Shown here: positions 35,357 through 42,247 of the stretch, piece by piece
How the letters are laid out: every line of letters starts with the position of its first letter
How positions within the stretch are numbered: the first letter of the stretch is position 1
NCBI GenBank assembly: GCA_963781675.1
Contig: CAWAGF010000002.1
Coordinates: forward strand, 124,001 to 188,000
DNA length: 64,000 nucleotides
Reading direction: 5' to 3'
Source: SCTD01 sp963781675
Lineage (GTDB): Bacteria; Actinomycetota; Actinomycetes; Mycobacteriales; SCTD01
Translations under genes and position numbers: made by a program
Notes under the pieces: generated by a model
What the model saw: the letters and a program-made list of their open reading frames with translations, nothing else
What the model was told of the DNA's origin: nothing
Databases searched by the model: none

Positions 35357-35393
35357 GGGGCTGCGGGCGGCGTTCCGACGCGCCCGCAGCCCC
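35357..35393 (-). terminator. terminator hairpin after the LPRTG surface protein gene
   Basis: A perfect 13-bp inverted repeat (35357-35369 with 35381-35393) with an 11-base loop starts six bases past the stop codon of the surface-protein gene on the minus strand. It separates that gene from ftsE. No T tract follows, which is common in high-GC actinobacteria. Confidence 0.65.
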
Positions 35394-35398
35394 GTCGC

Positions 35399-36052
35399 TC
35401 AGGCGGTCCGGCGGCGCCGTCCGGCCGCGACCGCGCCGGCGCCTGCGACCACGAGCCCGCTGCCGACCGCGGCGAGCGCCAGCAGGCGGTCGTACGGCCC
35501 GGTGCGCGGCAGCTGCCCCACCGCCGTGCCCCCTCCGGCGGCCGCCTCGGGTGCGCCGTCGGCGACCGGTGCGGACAGCGGCACGCCGCTGAAGGCGCAG
35601 ATCAGGCCGTCGTCGCCGAGCGTGCGCTGCGTGTCGTCGACCGTCGCCGGGTCGACCTGCTCCGGGTCGACGCGGTCGGGCTCTCCCGCGGACTCCGCAG
35701 GCGGCAGCTCCTCCTTCGGCTCGCCGTCCGGCACCGGCTCCTCGTCGACGTCGCTCGGCGCCCCTGGGTTCGGCTCGCCGACCGCGATGCCCTCGTCGCC
35801 CTCGTCCGTGACGGTGCCGTCGCCGGGCTCGACCGGCTGGCCGAGGCACGGCTGCGTCGGCTCCGGGTCGATGCCCACCGTGCCGGTGTCGCTCTCCACC
35901 GGCGCACCGCTCTGGCACATCTCCGGGACGGACCCGTCCGCGCCCGGCGCGCACGGGTCCTCCTGCGCCCAGGCCGGTCCCCCCAGCAGGACCAGCCCTG
36001 CTGCCAGCCCCAGCGACACTGCTCCGACGGACCCACGTCGTACGACGCTCAT
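35399..36052 (-). CDS. sortase-anchored surface protein (LPRTG)
   Basis: This 217-residue exported protein starts at ATG 36050-36052 behind GGGGG. A signal peptide ends at AWA near residue 30. The mature region is acidic and rich in Pro, Asp and Glu with four to five cysteines, and shows no known domain. The C-terminus has the sortase signal LPRTG, a hydrophobic helix and a final RRRR, so it should be covalently linked to the wall. It stands alone between ftsE and prfB with its own terminator. The function is unknown. Confidence 0.8.
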   Translation of the reverse strand: MSVVRRGSVGAVSLGLAAGLVLLGGPAWAQEDPCAPGADGSVPEMCQSGAPVESDTGTVGIDPEPTQPCLGQPVEPGDGTVTDEGDEGIAVGEPNPGAPSDVDEEPVPDGEPKEELPPAESAGEPDRVDPEQVDPATVDDTQRTLGDDGLICAFSGVPLSAPVADGAPEAAAGGGTAVGQLPRTGPYDRLLALAAVGSGLVVAGAGAVAAGRRRRTA

Positions 36053-36111
36053 CTCGACCCCCTCCGGTCGGTGCTGCGACGCAGCAGGGTGCCGCACGGT
36101 TCCCGCCCCGT

Positions 36112-37227
36112 CTAGGAGGCTTCCTCGTCACCCGTCCGGCGCCACCGGATCGCCGCCTCCACGAAGTCGTCGACCTCGCCGTCGAGGACCGACCCGGTGT
36201 TGCCGCTCTCGAGGCCGGTACGCAGGTCCTTGACCATCTGGTACGGGTGCAGGACGTAGTTGCGGATCTGCGAGCCGAACGCGATGTCGCCCTTGGTGCC
36301 GCGGATCGCGTCCATCTCGGCCCGCTCCTCCTCGCGCTTGCGCTCGAGGAGCTTGGTCTGCAGGACGACCATGGCGGCGGCGCGGTTCTGGATCTGGGAC
36401 CGCTCGTTCTGGCAGGACACGACGATGTTGGTCGGCAGGTGCGTGATGCGGACCGCGGAGTCGGTCGTGTTGACGCCCTGGCCGCCGGGCCCGCTGGAGC
36501 GGAAGACGTCGACGCGGATCTCCTTCTCGTCGACCTCGACCGCGTCGGCGGTGTCCACCACCGGGGTCACGTCGACCATCGCGAAGCTGGTCTGCCGGCG
36601 CGCCTGGTTGTCGAACGGCGAGATGCGCACGAGCCGGTGCACGCCGTGCTCGCCCGCGAGGGTCCCGTAGGCGTACGGCACCTTGACCTGGAAGACGACG
36701 CTCTTGACGCCGGCCTCCTCGGCCTCCTGCCACTCGTGCACGTCGAGCGGGTACCCGTGCCGCTCGGCCCAGCGGTAGTACATCCGCCAGAGCATCAGCG
36801 CCCAGTCCTGGCTGTCGACGCCGCCGGCGCCCGGGGTGATCTGGACGAGGGCCTCGCGCTGGTCGTACTCGCCGGAGAGCAGGGTGCGGACCTCGAGGCT
36901 GCTGATCTCGCGCTGCAGCTCGACCATCTCGCGCTCGGCCTCCTGCTCCGTCCCCTCGTCCTGCTCCTCGGCCGCCATCTGGAACAGCACGCCGAGGTCG
37001 TCCAGCCGGCCGCGCAGAGACTCGACCCGGTTGATGTCGCCCTGCACGGTCGACAGCCGGGTGGTCACCTCCTGCGCCTTGTCCGCGTCGTCCCACAGGC
37101 CGGGCTCGCCGGCTTGCGCCTCGAGGTCGGACAGCTCGACGCGCAGGCGGGGCAGGTCGAGCACCTTCTCGATGCTGGTCAGGGTCGCGTCGAGGGCGGC
37201 GAGGTCGTTGCTGCGGTCGACGGGCAC
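36112..37227 (-). CDS. prfB: peptide chain release factor 2
   Basis: This 371-residue protein starts at GTG. It carries the UGA/UAA recognition tripeptide SPF (VRISPFDNQARRQTSF) and the catalytic GGQ (SSGPGGQGVNTTDSAV). The coiled-coil N-terminal domain is complete. The programmed +1 frameshift found in most bacterial prfB genes is absent: the frame is open from the start with no internal UGA at codon 25-26. The gene lies upstream of the ftsEX block, as in other actinobacteria. Confidence 0.95.
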   Translation of the reverse strand: MPVDRSNDLAALDATLTSIEKVLDLPRLRVELSDLEAQAGEPGLWDDADKAQEVTTRLSTVQGDINRVESLRGRLDDLGVLFQMAAEEQDEGTEQEAEREMVELQREISSLEVRTLLSGEYDQREALVQITPGAGGVDSQDWALMLWRMYYRWAERHGYPLDVHEWQEAEEAGVKSVVFQVKVPYAYGTLAGEHGVHRLVRISPFDNQARRQTSFAMVDVTPVVDTADAVEVDEKEIRVDVFRSSGPGGQGVNTTDSAVRITHLPTNIVVSCQNERSQIQNRAAAMVVLQTKLLERKREEERAEMDAIRGTKGDIAFGSQIRNYVLHPYQMVKDLRTGLESGNTGSVLDGEVDDFVEAAIRWRRTGDEEAS

Positions 37228-37270
37228 GAGCAGCGAGGCTAGCGGGGTCCCCGGGGCGCGGCGACCGGCC

Positions 37271-37711
37271 TCAGGGGGTGGTCGGCGCCTGCGCCCGCGC
37301 CTCGGCTCGCACCGTCACCGGCTGGAAGCCCAGGATCCGGCCGAACGGCAGCTCGACCACCCGGGCCGCCCGCACCACCGCGGTGGTCCCGCCCTCCACG
37401 GTGCCCTGCAGCTGGAGCCCGGGCTGCGAGCCGCGCGCCTGCACCTCGTACGTCGCGACCCGGCTGCTGACGAGTCCGGGGTCGAGCGGGATCCGGGCGC
37501 CGAGGCCGTTCGCGTAGAGCACCGACAGGTCGAGCTCCTGGGCGGCGGCGATCGCGGCGCCGTCGGCGGCGCTGGCCACCCCGCGCTTGGCGAGGATCAC
37601 CGAGGAGACGTTCACGACGACGGCGACCATCAGCAGCAGGATCGCGGTGAAGCCGAGCAGCAGCACCAGGATCGTCCCGCTGTCGTCGCGCGGGTCCGGC
37701 CGGCGGCTCAT
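37271..37711 (-). CDS. TadG-like pilus assembly / secretory protein
   Basis: This 146-residue protein starts at ATG 37709-37711, overlapping the stop of the TadE gene (ATGA). An N-terminal helix (GTILVLLLGFTAILLLMVAVVVNVSSVILAKRGVASAADGAAIAAA) matches the TadG/Flp-like leader seen in Tad loci, where a D-S/E-G-T start and a following AADGAALAAA motif recur. The remainder is a small beta-rich extracellular part. It is the last gene of the tad operon. The role is probably as a minor pseudopilin or envelope component. Confidence 0.8.
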   Translation of the reverse strand: MSRRPDPRDDSGTILVLLLGFTAILLLMVAVVVNVSSVILAKRGVASAADGAAIAAAQELDLSVLYANGLGARIPLDPGLVSSRVATYEVQARGSQPGLQLQGTVEGGTTAVVRAARVVELPFGRILGFQPVTVRAEARAQAPTTP

Positions 37712-38133
37712 CCGACCTCCCGGAAGCGGTCGACGACCTCCACGTGCGTGGCGTCCACCGGGATGCGCGGGCGCACCCGCTCGAAGATCCCGCCGATGAC
37801 CGGCAGCACGACGTCGTGGCTCACCCGCACCGTCACCGACCCCCCTGCCGTGAAGCCGGCGGAGTCGACGGACACCTGCGCGCTGCCGAAGCCGGGGATC
37901 TGGTCCCGCATGGCGAGGTCGGCCGCCTCCTGAGCGCGCGCCCGGCCCTGCGCGTCGCTGTCGGCCGTGACGTACGCCCGGCCCGCCTGCCGCGCCGCCT
38001 CCGTCACGCCGAAGGCCGCCCGCTGCACCTGGAACACGGTGACCAGCACGTAGACCAGCGGGACCATGAGCAGGACCGCGAGGTAGGTGAACTCGACGAG
38101 GGCGTTCCCGTCGTCGCCGCGCAGCCGGCTCAG
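37708..38133 (-). CDS. TadE-like pseudopilin, probable CTG start
   Basis: The TadE hallmark GNALVEFTYLAVLLMVPLVYVL is in frame, followed by an 80-residue extracellular part. No ATG, GTG or TTG precedes the hallmark in this frame for over 60 codons. CTG 38131-38133 lies ten codons before it and overlaps the TGA of a tiny upstream ORF (CTGA). From there the product is 141 residues. The first standard start (38067) would delete the processing motif. The alternative is a missing base linking it to GTG 38207. Pseudopilins of this kind are cut before the hydrophobic helix by a prepilin peptidase. Confidence 0.75.
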   Translation of the reverse strand: MSRLRGDDGNALVEFTYLAVLLMVPLVYVLVTVFQVQRAAFGVTEAARQAGRAYVTADSDAQGRARAQEAADLAMRDQIPGFGSAQVSVDSAGFTAGGSVTVRVSHDVVLPVIGGIFERVRPRIPVDATHVEVVDRFREVG

Positions 38134-38207
38134 GCGGGGAGGCCGCCCGGCGGGCAGCGCCGCACTGGCCGCCCGCGCAGGGCACGTGCGCCTGCGCGGC
38201 GGCTCAC
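38130..38207 (-). CDS. micro-ORF bridging two TadE genes
   Basis: A 25-codon frame begins at GTG 38205-38207, overlapping the stop of the upstream TadE gene (GTGA). It ends at TGA 38130-38132, overlapping the proposed CTG start of the next TadE gene. The peptide is Arg/Pro-rich (VSRRAGARALRGRPVRRCPP...). It could act as a translational relay, or it could be the true N-terminus of the next gene with one base lost. Low confidence as a product. Confidence 0.25.
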   Translation of the reverse strand: MSRRAGARALRGRPVRRCPPGGLPA

Positions 38208-38610
38208 GGCGCGCCCTCGTCCAGCGCGTGCCCCTCGACGGTGATCTCGAGCGGGCCGATGTCGGCGAACAGGAAGGGCAGCGGGCCGTGCACCCGCATC
38301 CCCACGACGGGTGCGCCGTTGGCGGTGCTGCTGCGGGCGAGCGGCGTCACCTCGGTGCGCGACACGATGTCGCTGCCGAGCGCGTCGCGCAGCGCCTGCC
38401 GGGTCCGCTCGGCGCCCTGCGCGTCGGTGCGGTCGGCGTTGGCGGCGAAGCGGGCGCCCTCCTGCGCGGCGGACACCATGACGTTGCGCGTGTGCAGCAC
38501 CAGGCCGACCTGCATGATCATCACGAAGAGGGTGACCAGCAGGATCGAGACGAGGGTGAACTCGACGACGGCGGCGCCGCGGTCGCCGGCGACCCGCCGC
38601 CCCTGCGCAC
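38204..38610 (-). CDS. TadE-like pseudopilin, N-terminal frame unresolved
   Basis: The TadE motif DRGAAVVEFTLVSILLVTLFVMIMQVGL and an extracellular tail (GARFAANADRTDAQGAERTRQALRD) are encoded to TGA 38204. The natural start would be GTG 38608-38610, overlapping the pilin stop (TAGTG), but it is one base out of register with the motif. A lost base near 38595 would join them and give about 135 residues. Otherwise translation starts at GTG 38524 and lacks the leader. Confidence 0.7.
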
Positions 38611-38816
38611 TAGGCGGGGGTGACGCTCTCGAGCGCGTCGGTGACGATCGCGAGCAGCCGGTCCTCGGCGAAGCCCCAGATGATCGCGACGATCCCGGCC
38701 GTCATCAGCGTGATGAGGACCCAGCCCGGCACGTCGCCGCGCTCCCGGTCGTCGCCCGTGACGCGGCCGAGGACGAGCGTCTGCAGCGCGACGAGCAGGG
38801 CGAGGGGGCTGGTCAT
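38610..38816 (-). CDS. Flp-type pilin
   Basis: This 68-residue protein starts at ATG 38814-38816. A 25-residue leader is followed by ERGDVPGWVLITLMTAGIVAIIWGF, where the acidic-Gly-Asp-Val-Pro-Gly junction and the single hydrophobic helix are typical of small actinobacterial Flp/Fap pilins. It would be the major subunit of the Tad pilus, cut by a prepilin peptidase not found in this window. It lies between tadC and the TadE genes. Confidence 0.8.
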   Translation of the reverse strand: MTSPLALLVALQTLVLGRVTGDDRERGDVPGWVLITLMTAGIVAIIWGFAEDRLLAIVTDALESVTPA

Positions 38817-38900
38817 GGTGGTCCTCCTGGGGCACGGGGCGTAGCGAGGTGTTCGACGGTACGGCGCCGCCTCCTGCCCGGCGAACGGGTGACGCCGCGC

Positions 38901-39836
38901 TCACGACGTCGTGAGCGACAGGCCGTAGAAGCCGGGGAACAGCGCGAAGACGATCGTGATCGGGAGCACGAAGAAGACGACCGGGACCATCATCCCGATC
39001 TCGCGCTTGCCGGCCGACTCGAGCAGCAGCCGCTTGCCGGCCTCGCGGACGTCGACGGCCTGCGCCCGCAGCACCTCCGCCAGGGGCGTCCCGCGCTCGA
39101 CGGCGATGGCGACGCCGTCGACGAAGCGGGCCAGCGGAGCCAGCGAGGTCCGGCGGGCGATGCCGTCCAGCGCCTGCACGAGGGAGGCGCCGGCGCGGGC
39201 CTCGCTCAACGCCCGGCCCAGCTCCTTGCTCAGCTCGCCGGCCGAGATCCGGTTGACCCGTTCGAGCGCCCCGACCGGGCCCTCTCCCGCGGTGACCGCG
39301 AGCGCCAGCAGCTCGGCGATCGTCGGGAACTCCTCGAGCATCCGCTCCTCGCGGGCGCTCACCTGCTTGGTGAGCCAGCGGTCGCGGCCGAGCACGCCGC
39401 CGACGGTGAAGGCGATGGCCGCGCCGAGCAGCGAGATCGGGCTGGCGCCGTCGCCGAGCAGCTGGAAGACCGCGAGCAGCAGCGCGGCGGCGAGCCCGAA
39501 GCCGCCCCAGATGACCTGCTCGGCGCGGAACTGCTCGACCGTCATGTCCCCGCCGAGCTGCTCGAGCCGCTTGCGAACGCTGGCCACGCCGCCGACCCAG
39601 CGCTCGATGAAGCCCATCGCGTCGCCGAGCACCGGGCGCAGGATCCGCTCCAGCGTGGGGAACGGGGTGAGCGCGTCGTGCTGCGCGAGCAGGCGCGACG
39701 GCCGGGGCGTGTCACGGAGGTACGGCCCGAGCCGGTCGTCCAGCGTCGGACGGCGGGCCATCGGGGTGCCGGCGGCGGCGAGCAGCAGGCCGCCCCCGGC
39801 GAGGACGCCGAGGCCGACGCCGACCAGCGCGCTCAC
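38901..39836 (-). CDS. tadC: Tad pilus inner-membrane platform protein, TadC-like
   Basis: This 311-residue type II secretion F-domain protein starts at GTG 39834-39836. Transmembrane helices lie at the N-terminus, at about 120-155 and at the C-terminus (MMVPVVFFVLPITIVFALFPGF). The cytoplasmic T2SF motif EFPTIAELLALAVTAGEGPVGALERV fits TadC. It forms the assembly platform with TadB. Its start overlaps a tiny upstream ORF rather than the tadB stop. Confidence 0.88.
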   Translation of the reverse strand: MSALVGVGLGVLAGGGLLLAAAGTPMARRPTLDDRLGPYLRDTPRPSRLLAQHDALTPFPTLERILRPVLGDAMGFIERWVGGVASVRKRLEQLGGDMTVEQFRAEQVIWGGFGLAAALLLAVFQLLGDGASPISLLGAAIAFTVGGVLGRDRWLTKQVSAREERMLEEFPTIAELLALAVTAGEGPVGALERVNRISAGELSKELGRALSEARAGASLVQALDGIARRTSLAPLARFVDGVAIAVERGTPLAEVLRAQAVDVREAGKRLLLESAGKREIGMMVPVVFFVLPITIVFALFPGFYGLSLTTS

Positions 39837-39937
39837 CGCACACCCCGCGCCCGGTCGGCAGGCGCGCCCGCCGCAGCCCCGCTCACCGGAGCACCCGGCG
39901 CCCGGTCGGCAGGCGCGCCCGCCGAAGCCCGGCTCAC
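39833..39937 (-). CDS. 34-codon micro-ORF bridging tadB and tadC
   Basis: The frame starts at GTG 39935-39937, overlapping the tadB stop (GTGA), and ends at TGA 39833-39835, overlapping the tadC start (GTGA). It consists of two 17-residue repeats (VSRASAGAPADRAPGAP and VSGAAAGAPADRARGVR). The layout would let ribosomes pass from tadB to tadC without a new ribosome site. Whether the peptide has a function of its own is unknown. Confidence 0.35.
   Translation of the reverse strand: MSRASAGAPADRAPGAPVSGAAAGAPADRARGVR
39833..39937 (-). repeat. 51-bp tandem repeat in the tadB-tadC junction
   Basis: Two copies of a 51-base unit (17 codons) share a long identical core. Each copy begins with GTGAG, and the tadC start itself is a third GTGAG. 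The duplication has thus multiplied the stop-start junction. Because 51 is a multiple of three, copy-number changes would keep the bridging frame. Confidence 0.7.
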
Positions 39938-40794
39938 CGCAGCACCCGGCGCTCGGACGGGAGCCGCGCGATGCGCACCATCACCCGGTAGGCCAGTAGG
40001 GACACGGCTCCCCCGGCGAGCAGCACCACCGCGCCGGCGGGCGTGTTGTAGGCGGCCACCGCGTTGGGCCGGCTGGACAGCAGGAGGAGCAGCGCCCACG
40101 GAGCGGCCAGGGCGAGGCGCGCGGCGTTGACCGTCCAGCCCTGGCGGGTCTCGAGCTCGGCCCGGGTGCGGGCGTCCTCGCGCAGGAAGGTCGACAGCGT
40201 CCGGAGCAGCCGTCCGAGGTCGGTGCCGCCGACCTCGCGGGCCATCCGCAGCGCCTCGACGACGCGGTCGCCGACGGGGTCGGACAGGTTGCGCTTGAGG
40301 CCGTCAAGGCTCTCCCCGAAGCGGCCGGTCGCGCGGTAGTCCTCGCCGAAGCGGCGGAACGACGAGCGCAGCTGCTCCGGGCCGCGGACGCCGAGCTGGG
40401 TCAGCGCCTCGGGCAGCGACAGCCCGGCGCGGACGCCGCTGGCGAGGTTGTCGACCGCCTCGGGCCACACCTCGCGCAGCTCCACGGTGCGCTGCGACCG
40501 GCGGCGCCGGACGAGCAGCAGGGGCAGCAGACCCGCGAAGCCGCCGAACAGCAGACCGATGACGGGCACCTGCGAGGTGCCGAGCACGACCAGGAAGACG
40601 ACCAGCCCGAGCGCGGTGCTGGCGGTGAACAGCTGGTTCGGGGTGACGCCCTCGATGCCGGCCTGCGCGAGCAGGTCCCGCGTCCGGTCGGACAGCGAGT
40701 CCCCGGTGCGCGGCCGCGGAGCCGGGCGGCGCGGGCCCGAGCGCCAGACGAGCAGCAGCCCGAGGCCGAACAGCAGGCCGATCAGCGGTCCCAC
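39934..40794 (-). CDS. tadB: Tad pilus inner-membrane platform protein, TadB-like
   Basis: This 286-residue T2SF-domain protein starts at GTG, three bases after the cpaF stop. It has two N-terminal helices, a cytoplasmic F domain (WPEAVDNLASGVRAGLSLPEALTQLG, then GRFGESLDGLKRNLSDPVGDRVVEAL) and two C-terminal helices. It pairs with TadC as the membrane platform driven by CpaF. Confidence 0.9.
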   Translation of the reverse strand: MGPLIGLLFGLGLLLVWRSGPRRPAPRPRTGDSLSDRTRDLLAQAGIEGVTPNQLFTASTALGLVVFLVVLGTSQVPVIGLLFGGFAGLLPLLLVRRRRSQRTVELREVWPEAVDNLASGVRAGLSLPEALTQLGVRGPEQLRSSFRRFGEDYRATGRFGESLDGLKRNLSDPVGDRVVEALRMAREVGGTDLGRLLRTLSTFLREDARTRAELETRQGWTVNAARLALAAPWALLLLLSSRPNAVAAYNTPAGAVVLLAGGAVSLLAYRVMVRIARLPSERRVLR

Positions 40795-40797
40795 GGG

Positions 40798-42048
40798 CTA
40801 CCCGCCGCCGTCGTGGGCGAGCAGTGCGGGCAGGTCGATGCCGGCCCACTCGAAGCGCTCGGGGTGCGGCGGGTAGCCGTCGGCGCGGACCAGCCGCTGG
40901 CCGCGCGTCACGAAGACGTCGGCCACCTCGACGACGTCGCCCTCGACCCGCCCCGGCACGGCGACGATCTCGCGCACGCGGCGCTGCCCGGTGCCGTCCT
41001 TGGCCGTGTGCACGACGATGTCGATGCAGCTCGCCACGGTCGGCACGACGAAGTTGTGGCCGACGTTCTCCCCGGCGAGCAGCGGGAGCGTGCACATCTT
41101 CACGATCGCCTCACGCGCGGAGTTCGCGTGGATGGAGCACATGCCCGGGAGCCCGGAGTTGAGGGCGATCAGGAGGTCCAGGCACTCCTCCTGTCGGACC
41201 TCGCCGACGATGATCCGGTCCGGGCGCATGCGCAGCGCCTCCTTGACCAGGCGGCGGAGCTGGATCTCGCCGGTGCCCTCGAGGTTGGCCTGCCGGGTCT
41301 GCATGGAGACGACGTCCGGCAGCGGGATCTTGAGCTCGAACACCTCCTCGCAGGTGATGACGCGCTCGCGCCCGGGGATCGTCGAGGCCAGGCAGTTGAG
41401 CAGCGTCGTCTTCCCCGCCTGCGTGCCGCCGGCCACGATGACGTTGAGCCCGGCGACGATCGCGGCCTCGAGGAAGCGGGACGCCTGCGGCGTGAGCGTC
41501 CCGAGGCCGACCAGCTCGTCGAGGCTGTTGGCGGACAGGACGAACTTGCGGATGTTCACCGACCAGTGCTGGCGGGTGATGTCCGGGATGACGACGTGCA
41601 GGCGCGAGCCGTCCGGGAGCATCGCGTCCACGAAGGGCGTGGACAGGTCGACCCTGCGCCCGGTGGTCTTCAGCATCTTCTCGACGAGGTCGCGCACCTG
41701 GCCGTCGTTGAGGATGGTCGTCGTCAGCTCGGAGCGCCCGCGCTTGGCGACGAAGACGCGGCCCGGCTCGTTGATCCAGATCTCCTCGACCTGCGGGTCG
41801 TCGAGGTGCCGCTGCAGGGGGCCGAACCCCGCGACCGCGTCGTACACCGCGCGCGCGGCGGACCGCGGGTCGGACAGCGGCGGGAGCGAGGAGGTGAGGG
41901 CGCGCTCGTCGTAGTCGGTGACGACCTCGTCCACGAGCCGGCGCATCGCGGTGCGGTCCTCGATCGGGTCGAGCCCGCGCCGGCGCACCAGCTCCCGGAC
42001 CTCGGCCTCCACGTGCTCGTAGGCCGAGCTGCCGACCGCGCTGACCAC
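40798..42048 (-). CDS. cpaF: Tad pilus assembly ATPase, CpaF/TadA
   Basis: This 416-residue secretion ATPase starts at GTG. An N-terminal helical domain precedes the motor domain with Walker A GGTQAGKTTLL, Asp box ERVITCEEVFELK, Walker B RMRPDRIIVGEVR and a His box (GLPGMCSIHANSAREA). It powers pilus polymerisation. It is the first gene of the operon running to the TadG-like gene. The usual upstream partners cpaE and cpaB are not here but at the right end of the window. Confidence 0.94.
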   Translation of the reverse strand: MVSAVGSSAYEHVEAEVRELVRRRGLDPIEDRTAMRRLVDEVVTDYDERALTSSLPPLSDPRSAARAVYDAVAGFGPLQRHLDDPQVEEIWINEPGRVFVAKRGRSELTTTILNDGQVRDLVEKMLKTTGRRVDLSTPFVDAMLPDGSRLHVVIPDITRQHWSVNIRKFVLSANSLDELVGLGTLTPQASRFLEAAIVAGLNVIVAGGTQAGKTTLLNCLASTIPGRERVITCEEVFELKIPLPDVVSMQTRQANLEGTGEIQLRRLVKEALRMRPDRIIVGEVRQEECLDLLIALNSGLPGMCSIHANSAREAIVKMCTLPLLAGENVGHNFVVPTVASCIDIVVHTAKDGTGQRRVREIVAVPGRVEGDVVEVADVFVTRGQRLVRADGYPPHPERFEWAGIDLPALLAHDGGG

Positions 42049-42247
42049 CGGGGCTCCCGTCTCGTGCTGCTGCTGGTGCGGAGCAGACGGTAACGGCGCG
42101 GGCGCAGGAGCGCTGCGGCCCTGTGGACCCAGCCGGTCAGGAGCGTGCTGCCGCCGAGCAGCAGCGTGCGAACAGGTAGCCCTGCGCCTCGGTCGCCACC
42201 TCGAGGTCCGGCACGGCCACGGCGGGCCCTGTGCTCAGCCGAGCGGC
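42049..42247. other. intergenic stretch between penicillin-binding protein and cpaF
   Basis: Two hundred bases without a confident gene. On the minus strand a GTG near 42217 opens a short frame (VAVPDLEVATEAQGYLFARCC...), and a one-base shift would extend it as TLLLGGSTLLTGWVHRAAALLR. This may be a small broken gene. It probably also holds the cpaF promoter, but I see no clear elements. Confidence 0.3.

Noticed and set aside
36112..37227. Programmed frameshift in prfB
   Set aside because: The frame is open from the start through the GGQ motif, with no early in-frame UGA.
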